Origin: UBA2166 sp964463965
GTDB taxonomy: Bacteria > Nitrospirota > Nitrospiria > Nitrospirales > UBA2166
DNA length: 64,000 bases
Direction: 5' to 3'
Assembly (NCBI GenBank): GCA_964463965.1
Contig: CAYXED010000001.1
Location: 248,001 to 312,000 of the forward strand
Below the pieces are notes generated by a model. The model made no database searches. It worked only from the letters and a program-made list of their open reading frames with translations, and was not told the origin of the DNA. Made by a program: the position numbers and the translations under genes. Shown here in pieces: positions 15,330 through 25,030 of this stretch; within the stretch, counting starts at the first letter, position 1; each line of letters begins with the position of its first letter.

Positions 15330-15890
15330 TCAAGACACAAGCTCTTCAATATAGGATAGTAGTTTTGGATTATGAAGAACTCCTGCTCCTGGATGAACTA
15401 GGCGAACACTGCCATCGACATCTAATAGAACAAATGTTGGTGTCGCCCTAATTTTAAAATCTGCCGCCACAATATTATCTACATCATAAGCGCTAGGAAA
15501 TGTAAAAACATCGGAATGTCCATCCATGTAGCCCACAACATTTTCTTTCGCATCTGCAAACCCTACAGCCACAACCTGAAATCCATATGGTTTTACGGCC
15601 TCATAAAAATCATGGATTTTGGGAAGCTCTATCTGGCATACGTGACACCATGGAGCCCAAAACATCATCAACGTTGGCTTCCCTTGCAGAGATGCCTTAT
15701 TTAATTGCTGACCGTCAACCGTTGAAAGTTGAAAATCCGGAGCTTGATGATGATTTTTGAGCCCTTTGGGCATACCAAAACCACTCTGTGCAAAGCTCAT
15801 TACGGTACCACCATGAAATAACGCAATACAAAACATAACTCCCGAAAAAACCACAACTATAGGACGTAGACGCAATGTCATCTTTGTCAT
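15330..15890 (-). CDS. TlpA/ResA-type periplasmic thioredoxin
   Basis: 187 residues from ATG 15890, preceded by GGAG; upstream in-frame starts at 15902, 15914 and 15929 exist. A signal peptide or anchor (RPIVVVFSGVMFCIALFHGG) precedes a thioredoxin-fold domain with the redox motif in APWCHVCQIELPKIHDF, that is WCxxC with residues HV between the cysteines. The cis-Pro region is IRATPTFVLLD near the C-terminus. Such proteins reduce disulfides or deliver reducing equivalents in cytochrome c or copper-site maturation. No cytochrome genes are adjacent. It is a single gene between secA and the trp cluster. Confidence 0.87.
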   Translation of the reverse strand: MTKMTLRLRPIVVVFSGVMFCIALFHGGTVMSFAQSGFGMPKGLKNHHQAPDFQLSTVDGQQLNKASLQGKPTLMMFWAPWCHVCQIELPKIHDFYEAVKPYGFQVVAVGFADAKENVVGYMDGHSDVFTFPSAYDVDNIVAADFKIRATPTFVLLDVDGSVRLVHPGAGVLHNPKLLSYIEELVS

Positions 15891-15941
15891 GGCAGACTCC
15901 ATTCTTATACGCATTATCTTAATAAACACTCCTCAAGTAAC

Positions 15942-15969
15942 AGTGTCACACCCTGTTAAACATTGTCAA
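15942..15969 (-). promoter_or_regulatory. Candidate promoter of the TlpA-type gene
   Basis: Leftward TTGACA (15964-15969), a 16-base spacer and GACACT (15942-15947). The -35 is perfect and the -10 matches at only three positions. The spacer and -10 form part of an imperfect palindrome with AACAG and CTGTT at its ends, a possible repressor or activator site. Confidence 0.35.
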
Positions 15970-16064
15970 CAAAGTATGGAGTATCAACGCACTACTCTAA
16001 ATCAATAAACTATCAAAAACTCTATAGTCAAATAAGTCAAATACAAGCAGTTTGCTTTGACAGA

Positions 16065-18764
16065 TTATACACCATGACACTTCTTATATTTTTTTCCACT
16101 CCCACATGGACATGGATCATTTCTCCCCACCTTCGTAGTATCACGGCGCACAGTTTGAACCGAAGGCTCTGATTCTCCTCTACTGAGATGAGTGGAGACC
16201 GGTCGAGAAGCTCGCATTTCCGGGGGAGGTTCTCCCTTTACCAATTGGATACGAAACATATGTTCCAAAACTTCAGATTTCATGCGGCTCATCATGTTCG
16301 CAAACATTTCAAAACCTTCACGTTTATACTCAACTAATGGATCTTTTTGACCATAGCCACGGAGGCCAATACCCTCCTTTAAATGGTCCATCCCCAACAA
16401 ATGATCCTTCCACTGCACGTCAATCACCTGAAGCATTACTCTCTTTTCAATTTGAGAAAACACCGGTGATCCAATTAAATCTCTCTTCTGAGCATATGCA
16501 GCTTGAGTCTGTTCAAGAATTTGCTCTCGAAGTGCCTCTCGCCCTAGTTCTCTAAGAGTATCAGTTCCATTCCCCTCATTTTCACGAATATTAATTGAGA
16601 ATTGGCTTTGGCAGGCATCTGCAAGACCATCAAGATCCCACGCCTCATCATACTGTTCTTCATCACAATATACTGCCAACATTCCATCAGTAAGTTCCTC
16701 AATCGAAGCTTCCATTTCATCTGTCAAATCATGATCACCAAGAACCAATCGCCTTCTCTCATAGATAACTTCTCGTTGCTTATTCATGACATCATCATAC
16801 TCAAGCAACTGCTTTCTCGTATCAAAATGATGAGCTTCGACCTTTTTTTGAGCATTCTCAATTGAACGGGTAATCATTTTATGTTCAATAGGAATGCCTT
16901 CTTCCATCCCAAGTTTCTCCATGATCCCGGAGATTCTTTCCGACCCAAAGATACGAAGAAGATCATCTTCTAAAGATAAATAAAACCGAGATGACCCTGA
17001 ATCACCTTGTCGTCCAGTACGTCCACGTAACTGATTATCAATTCTACGACTCTCATGCCTCTCTGTCCCAACAATATGCAAACCTCCAGCCTGCACCACT
17101 TCATGTTTTTCTTCATCACATGCATTTTGTATTTGTTCAAAGCGCTGTTTCTGTTCTGCATCGGAGAGATCTGGCGACTGCAAAATAGTTTGCTTAAATA
17201 AAAACTCAGGGTTCCCCCCCAGTAAGATATCAGTCCCACGACCAGCCATATTGGTCGCAATTGTCACAGCGCCCTTTCTCCCAGCTTGCGCAATAATTTC
17301 CGCCTCTTTTTCATGAAATTTTGCATTGAGCACAGAGTGCTTGATACCGTGTTTCTTCAACATAGAAGCAATTTTTTCAGATTTTTCTATTGAGACCGTT
17401 CCTACCAATACAGGCTGGTTTCGGGCAGAACAATCTATAATATCTTCGACAATTGAAATATATTTTTCTTGTGCAGTGCGATAGATAACATCTGGATAGT
17501 CCTCACGGATATTGGGTTTATTTGTTGGGGCAACTACCACATCAAGGTTGTAGATCTTTGCAAATTCTGCAGCTTCAGTATCTGCCGTTCCAGTCATCCC
17601 CCCGAGCTTGTTATACATTCGAAAATAGTTCTGAAACGTGACTGACGCTAAAGTTTGATTTTCGTTAGCAATTTTTACTTTCTCTTTAGCTTCAACCGCT
17701 TGATGAAGCCCATCACTCCACCGACGTCCTGGCATAAGCCGTCCAGTAAACTCATCAACAATAGTAACCTGTCCATCGTTCACTACATAGTCAGTATCGC
17801 GATGGTAAAGCGAATGCGCTCGCAATGCTTGGACAAGATGATGTACAAGATTGATGTGGGCGAGATCATATAAATTATCAACACCAAGAAGCCGCTCTGC
17901 TTTAGCGTTTCCTTCCTCCGTCAGTGAAGCAGTCTTTGTCTTCTCCTCAATTGTATAATCTTGGATTGCCTTAAGATGTGGAATAATTTTGTCTAACCGA
18001 TAGTACAAATCAGTTGAATCCTCAGTCGGCCCAGAAATAATTAAAGGCGTTCTTGATTCATCAATCAAAATACTATCGACCTCATCAATAATCGCAAAAT
18101 TGAGTTCAGGCTGGCTTCTTTGTGATACATCAATCACCATATTGTCCCGTAGATAATCAAAACCATACTCATTATTTGTACCGTATGTGATATCGGCCTG
18201 ATAGGCTTCTTGACGACTCACAGGTCGCAACGAATGTAACCTAGGGTCAGATGATTCATAAGAGGGGTCAAAAAGAAAAGATGCCTCATGTTGGATAACA
18301 CCAAGAGAAAGGCCTAGAGCAGAGTAAAGCACTCCCATCCATTGAGCATCTCGTTTTGCAAGATAATCATTTACTGTAACTAAATGGGCACCGCGACCTT
18401 CCAATGCATTCAAATAAAGAGGCAAAGTAGCTACAAGAGTTTTCCCTTCCCCAGTTTTCATCTCAGATATTTTACCTTCATGGAGAACAATGCCGCCGAG
18501 GATTTGTACATCAAAATGGCGCATGCCAAGTGTCCTCCTAGACATCTCTCTACCTACGGCAAAGACCTCTGGCAAAATACCGTCAAGGCTTTCGTCCTGC
18601 GCTAATCGCTGTCGAAATTCTTGAGTTTTATTTCGAAGATCATCATCACTTAAGTTTGAAACATCTTTCTCAAGCGACCCAATGTGTGTGACACGAGGCA
18701 AAAGATGTTGAAGTTCCCGGTCGTTTTTGCTGCCAAAAATTTGGTTAAGAAATTTAGTAATCAT
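16065..18764 (-). CDS. secA: SecA, preprotein translocase ATPase
   Basis: 899 residues from ATG 18764 (AAGGA eight bases upstream); an ATG two codons earlier is also open. SecA drives post-translational export through SecYEG. The Walker A motif MKTGEGKTLVATL lies near residue 104, with Walker B/DEAD-like AIIDEVDSILIDESRTP near 210. The preprotein cross-linking region, NBD2 (MAGRGTDILLGG, GGLHIVGTERHESRRIDNQLRGRTGRQGD) and the helical scaffold follow. The C-terminal zinc-binding SEC-C motif CPCGSGKKYKKC is intact, so SecB or ribosome/lipid interaction is likely. It is monocistronic. No terminator with a T-tract is visible downstream. Confidence 0.97.
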   Translation of the reverse strand: MITKFLNQIFGSKNDRELQHLLPRVTHIGSLEKDVSNLSDDDLRNKTQEFRQRLAQDESLDGILPEVFAVGREMSRRTLGMRHFDVQILGGIVLHEGKISEMKTGEGKTLVATLPLYLNALEGRGAHLVTVNDYLAKRDAQWMGVLYSALGLSLGVIQHEASFLFDPSYESSDPRLHSLRPVSRQEAYQADITYGTNNEYGFDYLRDNMVIDVSQRSQPELNFAIIDEVDSILIDESRTPLIISGPTEDSTDLYYRLDKIIPHLKAIQDYTIEEKTKTASLTEEGNAKAERLLGVDNLYDLAHINLVHHLVQALRAHSLYHRDTDYVVNDGQVTIVDEFTGRLMPGRRWSDGLHQAVEAKEKVKIANENQTLASVTFQNYFRMYNKLGGMTGTADTEAAEFAKIYNLDVVVAPTNKPNIREDYPDVIYRTAQEKYISIVEDIIDCSARNQPVLVGTVSIEKSEKIASMLKKHGIKHSVLNAKFHEKEAEIIAQAGRKGAVTIATNMAGRGTDILLGGNPEFLFKQTILQSPDLSDAEQKQRFEQIQNACDEEKHEVVQAGGLHIVGTERHESRRIDNQLRGRTGRQGDSGSSRFYLSLEDDLLRIFGSERISGIMEKLGMEEGIPIEHKMITRSIENAQKKVEAHHFDTRKQLLEYDDVMNKQREVIYERRRLVLGDHDLTDEMEASIEELTDGMLAVYCDEEQYDEAWDLDGLADACQSQFSINIRENEGNGTDTLRELGREALREQILEQTQAAYAQKRDLIGSPVFSQIEKRVMLQVIDVQWKDHLLGMDHLKEGIGLRGYGQKDPLVEYKREGFEMFANMMSRMKSEVLEHMFRIQLVKGEPPPEMRASRPVSTHLSRGESEPSVQTVRRDTTKVGRNDPCPCGSGKKYKKCHGV

Positions 18765-18851
18765 CACCATGATCCTTGCAAAAAAGATTATCCAATTACC
18801 ATCTACCAGTATACCGAACGATATATAAGATTACACACTACACATAAGTCT

Positions 18852-21053
18852 TTATATTTCTTTTGCCCAGCAAGTTAGCTCATTGAACACTGAAATATGC
18901 CCAAACTGACCGGCCCATTCATCGCAAAGATATGAAATAGGCTCCTTTACAGCGGGCAAAGGGTTAGCCCCAGGAGTTAATTCAGCGGCAGCTTCCACGA
19001 GCCATGCATGCAAATCGGCGAACTCAGTAAACTTTTCTTTACTCAGCAGATCTTTCAATTGTTCAACGATAACTTTCTCAAAATGAATTTTACGATCTAA
19101 ATCAATAATGTCAGGTAATAATAAACCTGCATATCCGATATTGATACCTACACTTTGTAGCAATTCCGTATAAACTTGCCTAGCAATAACATCAGATTTC
19201 TTCTGAATTTCCTTCAAGAGATCAAAGCCTTTCACCGAAGGCCGGTTTTCTTCAACAGGCAATAATTGGCAATAGAGCTTTAACTTGGGTTCTGTTCCAG
19301 ATGGTCTAATAGTTACAATTAGGCTGTCAGTAACTACTTGAATAATATTTCTAGGCAGCCTATCTGATTCGCTCACAAACGGCCCAAATTTATCTTCATC
19401 CCAATAATCAATAACCTCTCTAACAAGGAATCCGGCTAACTGTTGGGGAGTGTCTTCTCTAAGAGCAGCCATAATAAGGTTTTTTCTCAACATTCCTTCA
19501 GCTCCAACCATCATGATAGAACGATGAACATCCACATAACTACCAAGATCTTGTAGTATGTGAAGGTAATAGTCGAGAATTGTTTTACCTTCTCTCCTTA
19601 ACCGCTGATATAGTGTGGCAAGATACAGAGCAGCTGGTGCAGCATCTTTGTCACGAACTGTTGGAAGAATCATCATGCCGTGACTTTCTTCTGCCGCCAA
19701 TACCAACTGATCGGAAGAACATCTCACATCATTATATAACCCGGTACGATCAAGAGTATTTAAAACATTTGCCACGTATTTAAAACCAACTAATAAATCG
19801 TCAATTAGCAAGGATCCTTCAACTCTCCTAACAATTTCCCTAAGCATCTTTGTCGTAACAAGTGTCTCAATAACTAATCCTGTACGACATGGGCCTTGCG
19901 GATCTAGCATGAGCAAATAACACAACACAACTGCAATCTGATTTCCATCGAAGTGATACCATGATCCATCATCGAGCTTTACTTCTAAACCAATACGATC
20001 AGCATCCGGATCACTAGATAACACAATACCTATCCCCTCCAAGTCTGCAAATTGGCGAGCAGGCTCTGTAACCTGGAATACTTCTGGGTTGGGAACCTTA
20101 AACGGAATAGCTGCAAATTTCGGATCCAGGTCTTGAGCAGGTGGAACAAGAAACGGGATATTTACTTCTTTGAAAAGATCGCCAACAGTGGTAAGCCCAC
20201 ATCCACACAAAGGGGTATAGACGACAGGAATATCAGATGTGGGGGAATCTTGAAAATCATGATGTAACCTTGCGTACCCTCGTATGTAATCTTGATGGAG
20301 TTCCTCTGGAATATCTCGAACCATTTTATCTTTTACCGCCACGTCAAAATCTACAAAACTGATACCTATCGCATGTTCCATTACATCCATAAGTATCTGA
20401 TCTACGGGAGGTATTGGCTGACTCCCGCATTGATCGTAAACCTTAATTCCATTATCGTCTGGAGGGTTATGAGAAGCTGAAATATTGACTCCACCCACAG
20501 CATCCAACTGATTAATTAGATACGACAACTCTGGCGTTGTTAGTATTCCACTATTACCTTGGGGAGATGGAAAATAGCAGGTAATACCATTGGCTACATA
20601 AATTTGACACGCTAACTTCGCCAAAAACCGAGATGACACACCCAAAAGAGGATGACTGTTGCCTAAAAATAGGTATGTTTTATAAACATCGTGAAAAACT
20701 CTCATATCATTCGCAATAACAACTGCCATCGCCTGTCGCTCTGGAAATGTGGCATGGAGATAATCACAGTGTCCCTGGACCGTCATAGAAACAGTAGCCA
20801 AATTAACCCTGTTAGGCCCATACCCTACTCGTCCTCGACGCCCACCAGTTCCAAAGGGAAGTATCTGACAAAACGAGTCAAACAATAGATCAATTTGTTT
20901 ATCCGTTAAATGCCTAGCTATAATTTCAGGATATGCATACGGAATGCTACCTGATAGCCAAGTCTGAATTCTCTCTGAAGCCTTCTCTCCTGAGGCATTA
21001 TACCGCTTACCTAGCAAGGCATATATTCTATTCATCGTGTTGAAATCAGTCAT
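18852..21053 (-). CDS. Phosphohexomutase (phosphoglucomutase/phosphomannomutase superfamily), long form
   Basis: 733 residues, larger than the usual 450-600. The phosphoserine loop is NISASHNPPDDNGIK near residue 190. The metal-binding loop is SSDPDADRIGLE near 350. The sugar-binding loop AAEESHGMM is near 460, and the C-terminal phosphate-binding loop RPSGTEPKLKLY is near 590. A C-terminal extension of about 120 residues beyond the last loop is helical and not recognised. The enzyme interconverts hexose 1- and 6-phosphates, feeding nucleotide-sugar synthesis; the UDP-sugar dehydrogenase gene lies divergently 226 bases away. Substrate specificity is not deducible. Confidence 0.85.
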   Translation of the reverse strand: MTDFNTMNRIYALLGKRYNASGEKASERIQTWLSGSIPYAYPEIIARHLTDKQIDLLFDSFCQILPFGTGGRRGRVGYGPNRVNLATVSMTVQGHCDYLHATFPERQAMAVVIANDMRVFHDVYKTYLFLGNSHPLLGVSSRFLAKLACQIYVANGITCYFPSPQGNSGILTTPELSYLINQLDAVGGVNISASHNPPDDNGIKVYDQCGSQPIPPVDQILMDVMEHAIGISFVDFDVAVKDKMVRDIPEELHQDYIRGYARLHHDFQDSPTSDIPVVYTPLCGCGLTTVGDLFKEVNIPFLVPPAQDLDPKFAAIPFKVPNPEVFQVTEPARQFADLEGIGIVLSSDPDADRIGLEVKLDDGSWYHFDGNQIAVVLCYLLMLDPQGPCRTGLVIETLVTTKMLREIVRRVEGSLLIDDLLVGFKYVANVLNTLDRTGLYNDVRCSSDQLVLAAEESHGMMILPTVRDKDAAPAALYLATLYQRLRREGKTILDYYLHILQDLGSYVDVHRSIMMVGAEGMLRKNLIMAALREDTPQQLAGFLVREVIDYWDEDKFGPFVSESDRLPRNIIQVVTDSLIVTIRPSGTEPKLKLYCQLLPVEENRPSVKGFDLLKEIQKKSDVIARQVYTELLQSVGINIGYAGLLLPDIIDLDRKIHFEKVIVEQLKDLLSKEKFTEFADLHAWLVEAAAELTPGANPLPAVKEPISYLCDEWAGQFGHISVFNELTCWAKEI

Positions 21054-21204
21054 ATTTATCTTAAAAAATTCCAGGAATTCTCATGTCATTCACACACCAG
21101 AGACACATCTGCTATGATGGGCCTTGGTTGACGTGAATGGTTTTCTCAAGTGACTAGTCATGGCTAATATTATTTTTTCCACATTTAACAATACGGTTAG
21201 AAAT

Positions 21205-21231
21205 TTTACATGATAAGCATTCCCATATAAT
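21205..21231 (+). promoter_or_regulatory. Candidate promoter for the nucleotide-sugar dehydrogenase
   Basis: TTTACA (21205-21210), a 15-base spacer and a perfect TATAAT (21226-21231). The spacing is short. Initiation near 21238 would leave a 42-base leader with no evident Shine-Dalgarno before ATG 21280. Confidence 0.35.
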
Positions 21232-21279
21232 AGTTCCATATGCTAAGCAACATCCACTAGACATCGGTATAATAATTCT

Positions 21280-22608
21280 ATGGATAAACAGGAATCCCAC
21301 ACAGCAGAGTTATTAGAAAAAATTGAGGAGAAAACGGCGAGAATTGCCGTAATCGGACTTGGATATGTCGGCCTCCCATTAGCCGTCGATTTTGCCACTG
21401 CAGGTTTTCATGTTGTGGGGATTGATAAGGATGCTACTCGCGCAAAAAGTGTTACCCATGGAAACACCTATATTAGTGACGTATCAGATTCAGCTATGCA
21501 AAAGATTACTAGATCTGAGCGCCTAATAGGAACTACAGATTTTTCCATCCTTAAGGAAACCGATATCATTTGTATTTGTGTGCCAACTCCTCTTAGCAAA
21601 ACTAAAGATCCTGATGTATCTTTCATACTCGATGCAACTGACTCCGTACGACAACATTTACGCCCACACCAACTCATATGCCTAGAAAGCACTTCCTATC
21701 CAGGAACCACGCGTGAATTGGTTCTACCAAGATTAAGCGAGACAGGCTTAAAAGTGGGAATCGATTTCTTCTTGTCGTTTTCTCCAGAGCGCATTGATCC
21801 TGGAAATAAAAAATTTAATCTCAAAAACACTCCTAAAGTTATTGGTGGTACGACTTCCGCATGTATACATCTATCAAAAAATCTCTATGGAAACATCGTT
21901 GATCATGTGATTCCTGTGTCTTCGACGGAAACAGCTGAAATGGTTAAGCTTCTAGAAAATACCTTTCGTAGTGTAAACATTGGTTTAGTCAATGAGATGG
22001 CTATTATGGCACAAAAACTTGGTATAGATGTATGGGAAGTCATTCATGCCGCAGCAACAAAACCGTACGGTTTCATGCCATTCTACCCAGGACCAGGGTT
22101 AGGCGGACACTGTATTCCTGTGGACCCTCACTATCTAGCATGGAAACTCAAAACATTGAATTATAAAGCTAGATTTATTGAAATGGCCGCAGAAGTCAAT
22201 GCAGGAATGCCACAATATGTGGTGGATTTGATTGCCAAAGGATTGAATCACGCCACAAAAAGCATAAGAGGCTCTAACATTCTCATATTGGGCCTATCAT
22301 ATAAAAAAGATATTGCTGATATGCGTGAGTCTCCAGCATTGGATATCATCTCACTACTTGAAACACGCGGTGCAAAAGTTAAATGGCATGACCCTCATAT
22401 TATCAAATATGCAACGACTCCAGGACCTGAGAGAGTCATAGATCTTACCTCTACCGAGCTAACGACTGCAGACTGCGTCGTCATTGTCACAGATCATTCG
22501 CACTATAATTGGGGTACCATTGCGGCTCACGCATCACTCATTATCGACACTCGAAATGCCACAGGAACACTACCTTCAGGTCATAACTGCCTAATCTTAA
22601 AGCTTTAA
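21280..22608 (+). CDS. Nucleotide-sugar (UDP-HexNAc) 6-dehydrogenase
   Basis: 442 residues of the UDP-glucose/GDP-mannose dehydrogenase family, closest in pattern to the UDP-N-acetylhexosamine branch (WbpA/WecC-like). The NAD site is RIAVIGLGYVGLPLAVDF near residues 20-37. The active-site loop with the catalytic Cys is PGPGLGGHCIPVDPHYLAW near residue 275. A substrate-binding EMVKLLENTFRSVNIGLVNE segment is near 225. The C-terminal UDP-binding domain has ILILGLSYKKDIADMRESPA. It oxidises C6 of a UDP-sugar to the uronic acid for surface polysaccharides, which suits the Wza/Wzz and epimerase genes nearby. It is convergent with cutA. Confidence 0.9.
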   Translation: MDKQESHTAELLEKIEEKTARIAVIGLGYVGLPLAVDFATAGFHVVGIDKDATRAKSVTHGNTYISDVSDSAMQKITRSERLIGTTDFSILKETDIICICVPTPLSKTKDPDVSFILDATDSVRQHLRPHQLICLESTSYPGTTRELVLPRLSETGLKVGIDFFLSFSPERIDPGNKKFNLKNTPKVIGGTTSACIHLSKNLYGNIVDHVIPVSSTETAEMVKLLENTFRSVNIGLVNEMAIMAQKLGIDVWEVIHAAATKPYGFMPFYPGPGLGGHCIPVDPHYLAWKLKTLNYKARFIEMAAEVNAGMPQYVVDLIAKGLNHATKSIRGSNILILGLSYKKDIADMRESPALDIISLLETRGAKVKWHDPHIIKYATTPGPERVIDLTSTELTTADCVVIVTDHSHYNWGTIAAHASLIIDTRNATGTLPSGHNCLILKL

Positions 22609-22639
22609 TAATTCAGAAAAATTAAAATGTTCTCCTGAA

Positions 22640-22969
22640 TCAAGCAGTTTTCTCTGTCACCTCACGTATCCAAGATAAATATTCATGCGCTCCTTTCATA
22701 ATAGGGACAGCAATAATTTCAGGCACATCATAACTATGATGTGCTTTTATTAAAGACTCAATATCACTATAGCGGTCCAGTGTCGATTTCATAATTAACA
22801 AAACTTCTTTCTCCTCCAGAACATTACTTTTCCATAAAAAGATTGACCCAATATCCGGAACAATATTGACACACGCAACGGCTTTTTTCTCAACAAGCAT
22901 TCGACCCAAATTCTCGGCATCAGCTTTCGTCGCCACAGTTGACAAAACTAAAATCTCAGATGCAGCCAT
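22640..22969 (-). CDS. cutA: CutA1-like divalent-ion tolerance protein
   Basis: 109 residues from ATG 22969; GTG 22984 is an alternative. This is the CutA trimeric fold: ILVLSTVATKADAENLGRMLVEKKAVACVNIVPDIGSIFLWKS-type N-terminal part, then KEVLLIMKST and HHSYDVPEIIAVPIMKGAHEYLSWI, a family hallmark. The family was linked to copper tolerance, but its role is unresolved and it structurally resembles PII. Its ribosome-binding signal is modest (GAGAG). It follows the epimerase gene boundary at 22993 in the same direction. Confidence 0.92.
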   Translation of the reverse strand: MAASEILVLSTVATKADAENLGRMLVEKKAVACVNIVPDIGSIFLWKSNVLEEKEVLLIMKSTLDRYSDIESLIKAHHSYDVPEIIAVPIMKGAHEYLSWIREVTEKTA

Positions 22970-22992
22970 CAGATTATCTCTCACGCTACACG

Positions 22993-23919
22993 TTAATAGG
23001 TACTATCCATTTTAAAGGCATCTATAGTAAGACGAAGCCCTTCTTTGATCGAAACTGATGGCTGCCAACCCAGGAGGCGTTGAATCCGAGAAGCGTCCAA
23101 AACACTTTTCATCGCCTCACCTTGCTTTGCAGGCCCAAATGTTGGTTTAATTGCAGAATTAATTAAGGTAGCAATGTGCCTATATAGCTGGTTCACTGAA
23201 GTTTCCTTTCCGGTACCAACATTAAAAACTCCTTGAGCATTTTTCTGTAAGGCGAGCCAATTTGCCTCAACTGCATCATTTACAAACACAAAATCTCTAG
23301 TCTGCTTACCAGAGCCATTAACAGTTGGTGATTTTCCTTGAAGCAACGTCTCTACAAAAATACTTACCACTCCCCCTTCTCCCAATGGGTCCTGCCGTGG
23401 CCCATAAACATTTGCATACCTGAGACTGGTAAAATTTAGCTTGTAAATACGCAAAAAATACTTGAGGTAAAGATCGCTTGCAAACTTTCCAATTCCATAC
23501 CCAGATAAAGGATCTACAATGCCACGTTCTGAGGGTAAAGTGGTTTTGGGTTCACGATAGATTGCACCACCTGACGAGGCAAACATTACACGTTGAACAT
23601 TAAAATTAACACACTGTTGCAAAAGGCAGATCGTACCTAGAATATTAATCTTAGCGTCAAATAGTGGGTCTTGTACAGATTTTGCAACACTCACCTGAGC
23701 TGCATGGTGACTGACAACATCTGGTTTTTCCTTCTCAAAAATCTTCCACAAATCTGAACTTGTAATATCCGCCTTATAAAAGTGTGCACTAGGATGAATA
23801 TTTTTCTCTTTTCCAGTAGACAGATCATCAATTACTGAAACCGTAGCACCCTCAGCAACAAAACGGTCCACAAGATGTGAGCCTATAAACCCAGCTCCGC
23901 CAGTCACTAGAATTTTCAT
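22993..23919 (-). CDS. NAD-dependent nucleotide-sugar epimerase (GalE-like extended SDR)
   Basis: 308 residues from ATG 23919. This start places the Rossmann motif MKILVTGGAGFIGSHLVD at the very N-terminus, so the longer open frame upstream is not used. The catalytic elements are a Ser-rich segment FASSGGAIY near residue 120 and YGIGK (YxxxK) near residue 146. It is likely a UDP-glucose or UDP-HexNAc 4-epimerase. The start lies one base after the tlyA stop. It probably supplies sugars for the exopolysaccharide exported by the Wza/Wzz pair. The exact substrate is open. Confidence 0.87.
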   Translation of the reverse strand: MKILVTGGAGFIGSHLVDRFVAEGATVSVIDDLSTGKEKNIHPSAHFYKADITSSDLWKIFEKEKPDVVSHHAAQVSVAKSVQDPLFDAKINILGTICLLQQCVNFNVQRVMFASSGGAIYREPKTTLPSERGIVDPLSGYGIGKFASDLYLKYFLRIYKLNFTSLRYANVYGPRQDPLGEGGVVSIFVETLLQGKSPTVNGSGKQTRDFVFVNDAVEANWLALQKNAQGVFNVGTGKETSVNQLYRHIATLINSAIKPTFGPAKQGEAMKSVLDASRIQRLLGWQPSVSIKEGLRLTIDAFKMDSTY

Positions 23920-23920
23920 T

Positions 23921-24712
23921 TTATAAGGTATGTCCCAACTCAGTAATAGGAGCACTAGGAAGAGATTCCGACGTAAGATGTAAGAAAATCTCGATATTCC
24001 CATCACGCCCAGAAATTGGAGATTGGACAACGCCCTTAGTACGAAACCTTAAAGCATGAGCCGTTGCGATAACATCTGCGACAGCCTCATTTCTTTGCTG
24101 AGGATCTTTCACAATACCTCCACGACCTACCTTTCCTTTACCAACCTCAAACTGAGGTTTCACTAATGCCACAATATCCCCGCCTGATCGAATAAAATCC
24201 CCCACTTTTGGCAAAACTTTTCTCAACGAAATGAAGGAAACATCAATAGTCACAAGGTCAACTAATTCAGCAATACTGTTACTTGGCAAGTACCTTATAT
24301 TCCTACGGTCAAGAACAACAACACGTTTGTCTTGCTGCAACTTCCAAGCAAGCTGACCATAACCAACATCCACAGCATAAACCTTCGTTGCCCCTCGACG
24401 AAGTACACAGTCAGTAAACCCTCCAGTGGAAGCACCAATGTCTAGAACTATCGCCCCATTCGGATCTATACAAAAAGTATCAAGAGCGGAAGCCAACTTA
24501 ATTCCTCCGCGACTTACATATATAGTTTCAGGGACTTTTACATGAATGAGGGCATCTGAAGGTGTGGCAAAAGCTACTTTATCGACTCGCTGCCCATTGA
24601 CTGAAACAATTCCTGCAAGAATAAACCGTCTCGCTTGTTCTCGGCTCGATACGTACCCCCGACGCTCAAGATAACAATCAAGACGTTCCTTATCCCCATT
24701 ATTTGTTTTCAT
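23921..24712 (-). CDS. tlyA: TlyA-family 2'-O-methyltransferase (S4 plus FtsJ-like domain)
   Basis: 263 residues from ATG 24712, overlapping the xseB end by 14 bases. The N-terminal S4 RNA-binding domain (about residues 5-65: LDCYLERRGYVSSREQARRFILAG) is followed by an FtsJ-like SAM methyltransferase domain with VLDIGASTGGFTDCVLRRGA near residue 85 and a catalytic-type KPQFEVGKGKVGRGGIV near 188. TlyA methylates rRNA cytidines in mycobacteria; homologues are often annotated as hemolysins. In many Gram-negatives ispA and dxs separate xseB from tlyA; both are absent here. Confidence 0.9.
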   Translation of the reverse strand: MKTNNGDKERLDCYLERRGYVSSREQARRFILAGIVSVNGQRVDKVAFATPSDALIHVKVPETIYVSRGGIKLASALDTFCIDPNGAIVLDIGASTGGFTDCVLRRGATKVYAVDVGYGQLAWKLQQDKRVVVLDRRNIRYLPSNSIAELVDLVTIDVSFISLRKVLPKVGDFIRSGGDIVALVKPQFEVGKGKVGRGGIVKDPQQRNEAVADVIATAHALRFRTKGVVQSPISGRDGNIEIFLHLTSESLPSAPITELGHTL

Positions 24713-24995
24713 CAAAAGGCTGCGGCGTGTTTTCACCGATGCTTAGATCATGAGTTTGTTCATCTGACTCAACAAGAAAGGGTTCAGAGCGCAGGGCTCC
24801 ATCTGTATCTTGGAGTAAAACTTCAACCTTCTTCTCCGCATCTTCTAACATTTTCATACATTGCTTTGAGAGACGCACTCCTTCCTCAAAAATCTTTAAT
24901 GAATGATCCATTGAAAGTTCACCTTGTTCTAACTCAGTCACAATAACTTCGAGTCGAGCTAAGGCATCTTCAAACTTTTTGACGGCCATTATCAA
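24699..24995 (-). CDS. xseB: Exodeoxyribonuclease VII small subunit
   Basis: 98 residues. The XseB helical-hairpin core is clear: KFEDALARLEVIVTELEQGE, then LSMDHSLKIFEEGVRLSKQC (residues about 6-48). A non-conserved acidic tail of roughly 40 residues follows, longer than in E. coli. Several copies bind XseA to form the single-strand exonuclease VII used in repair. It lies 35 bases after xseA and overlaps tlyA by 14 bases, so it is part of the xseA-xseB-tlyA string. Confidence 0.93.
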   Translation of the reverse strand: MIMAVKKFEDALARLEVIVTELEQGELSMDHSLKIFEEGVRLSKQCMKMLEDAEKKVEVLLQDTDGALRSEPFLVESDEQTHDLSIGENTPQPFDENK

Positions 24996-25030
24996 AACCT
25001 TCTTTAATAGTTACTACATACAGGCAATTG

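Noticed and set aside
21268..21273. Second TATAAT just before the nucleotide-sugar dehydrogenase start
   Set aside because: It is only seven bases from the ATG, so it could work only as a leaderless promoter, and no -35 is present; the 21226-21231 site is preferred.
22612..22638. Inverted repeat ATTCAG/CTGAAT between the dehydrogenase and cutA
   Set aside because: Six base pairs with a long AT-rich loop; too weak to call a terminator.
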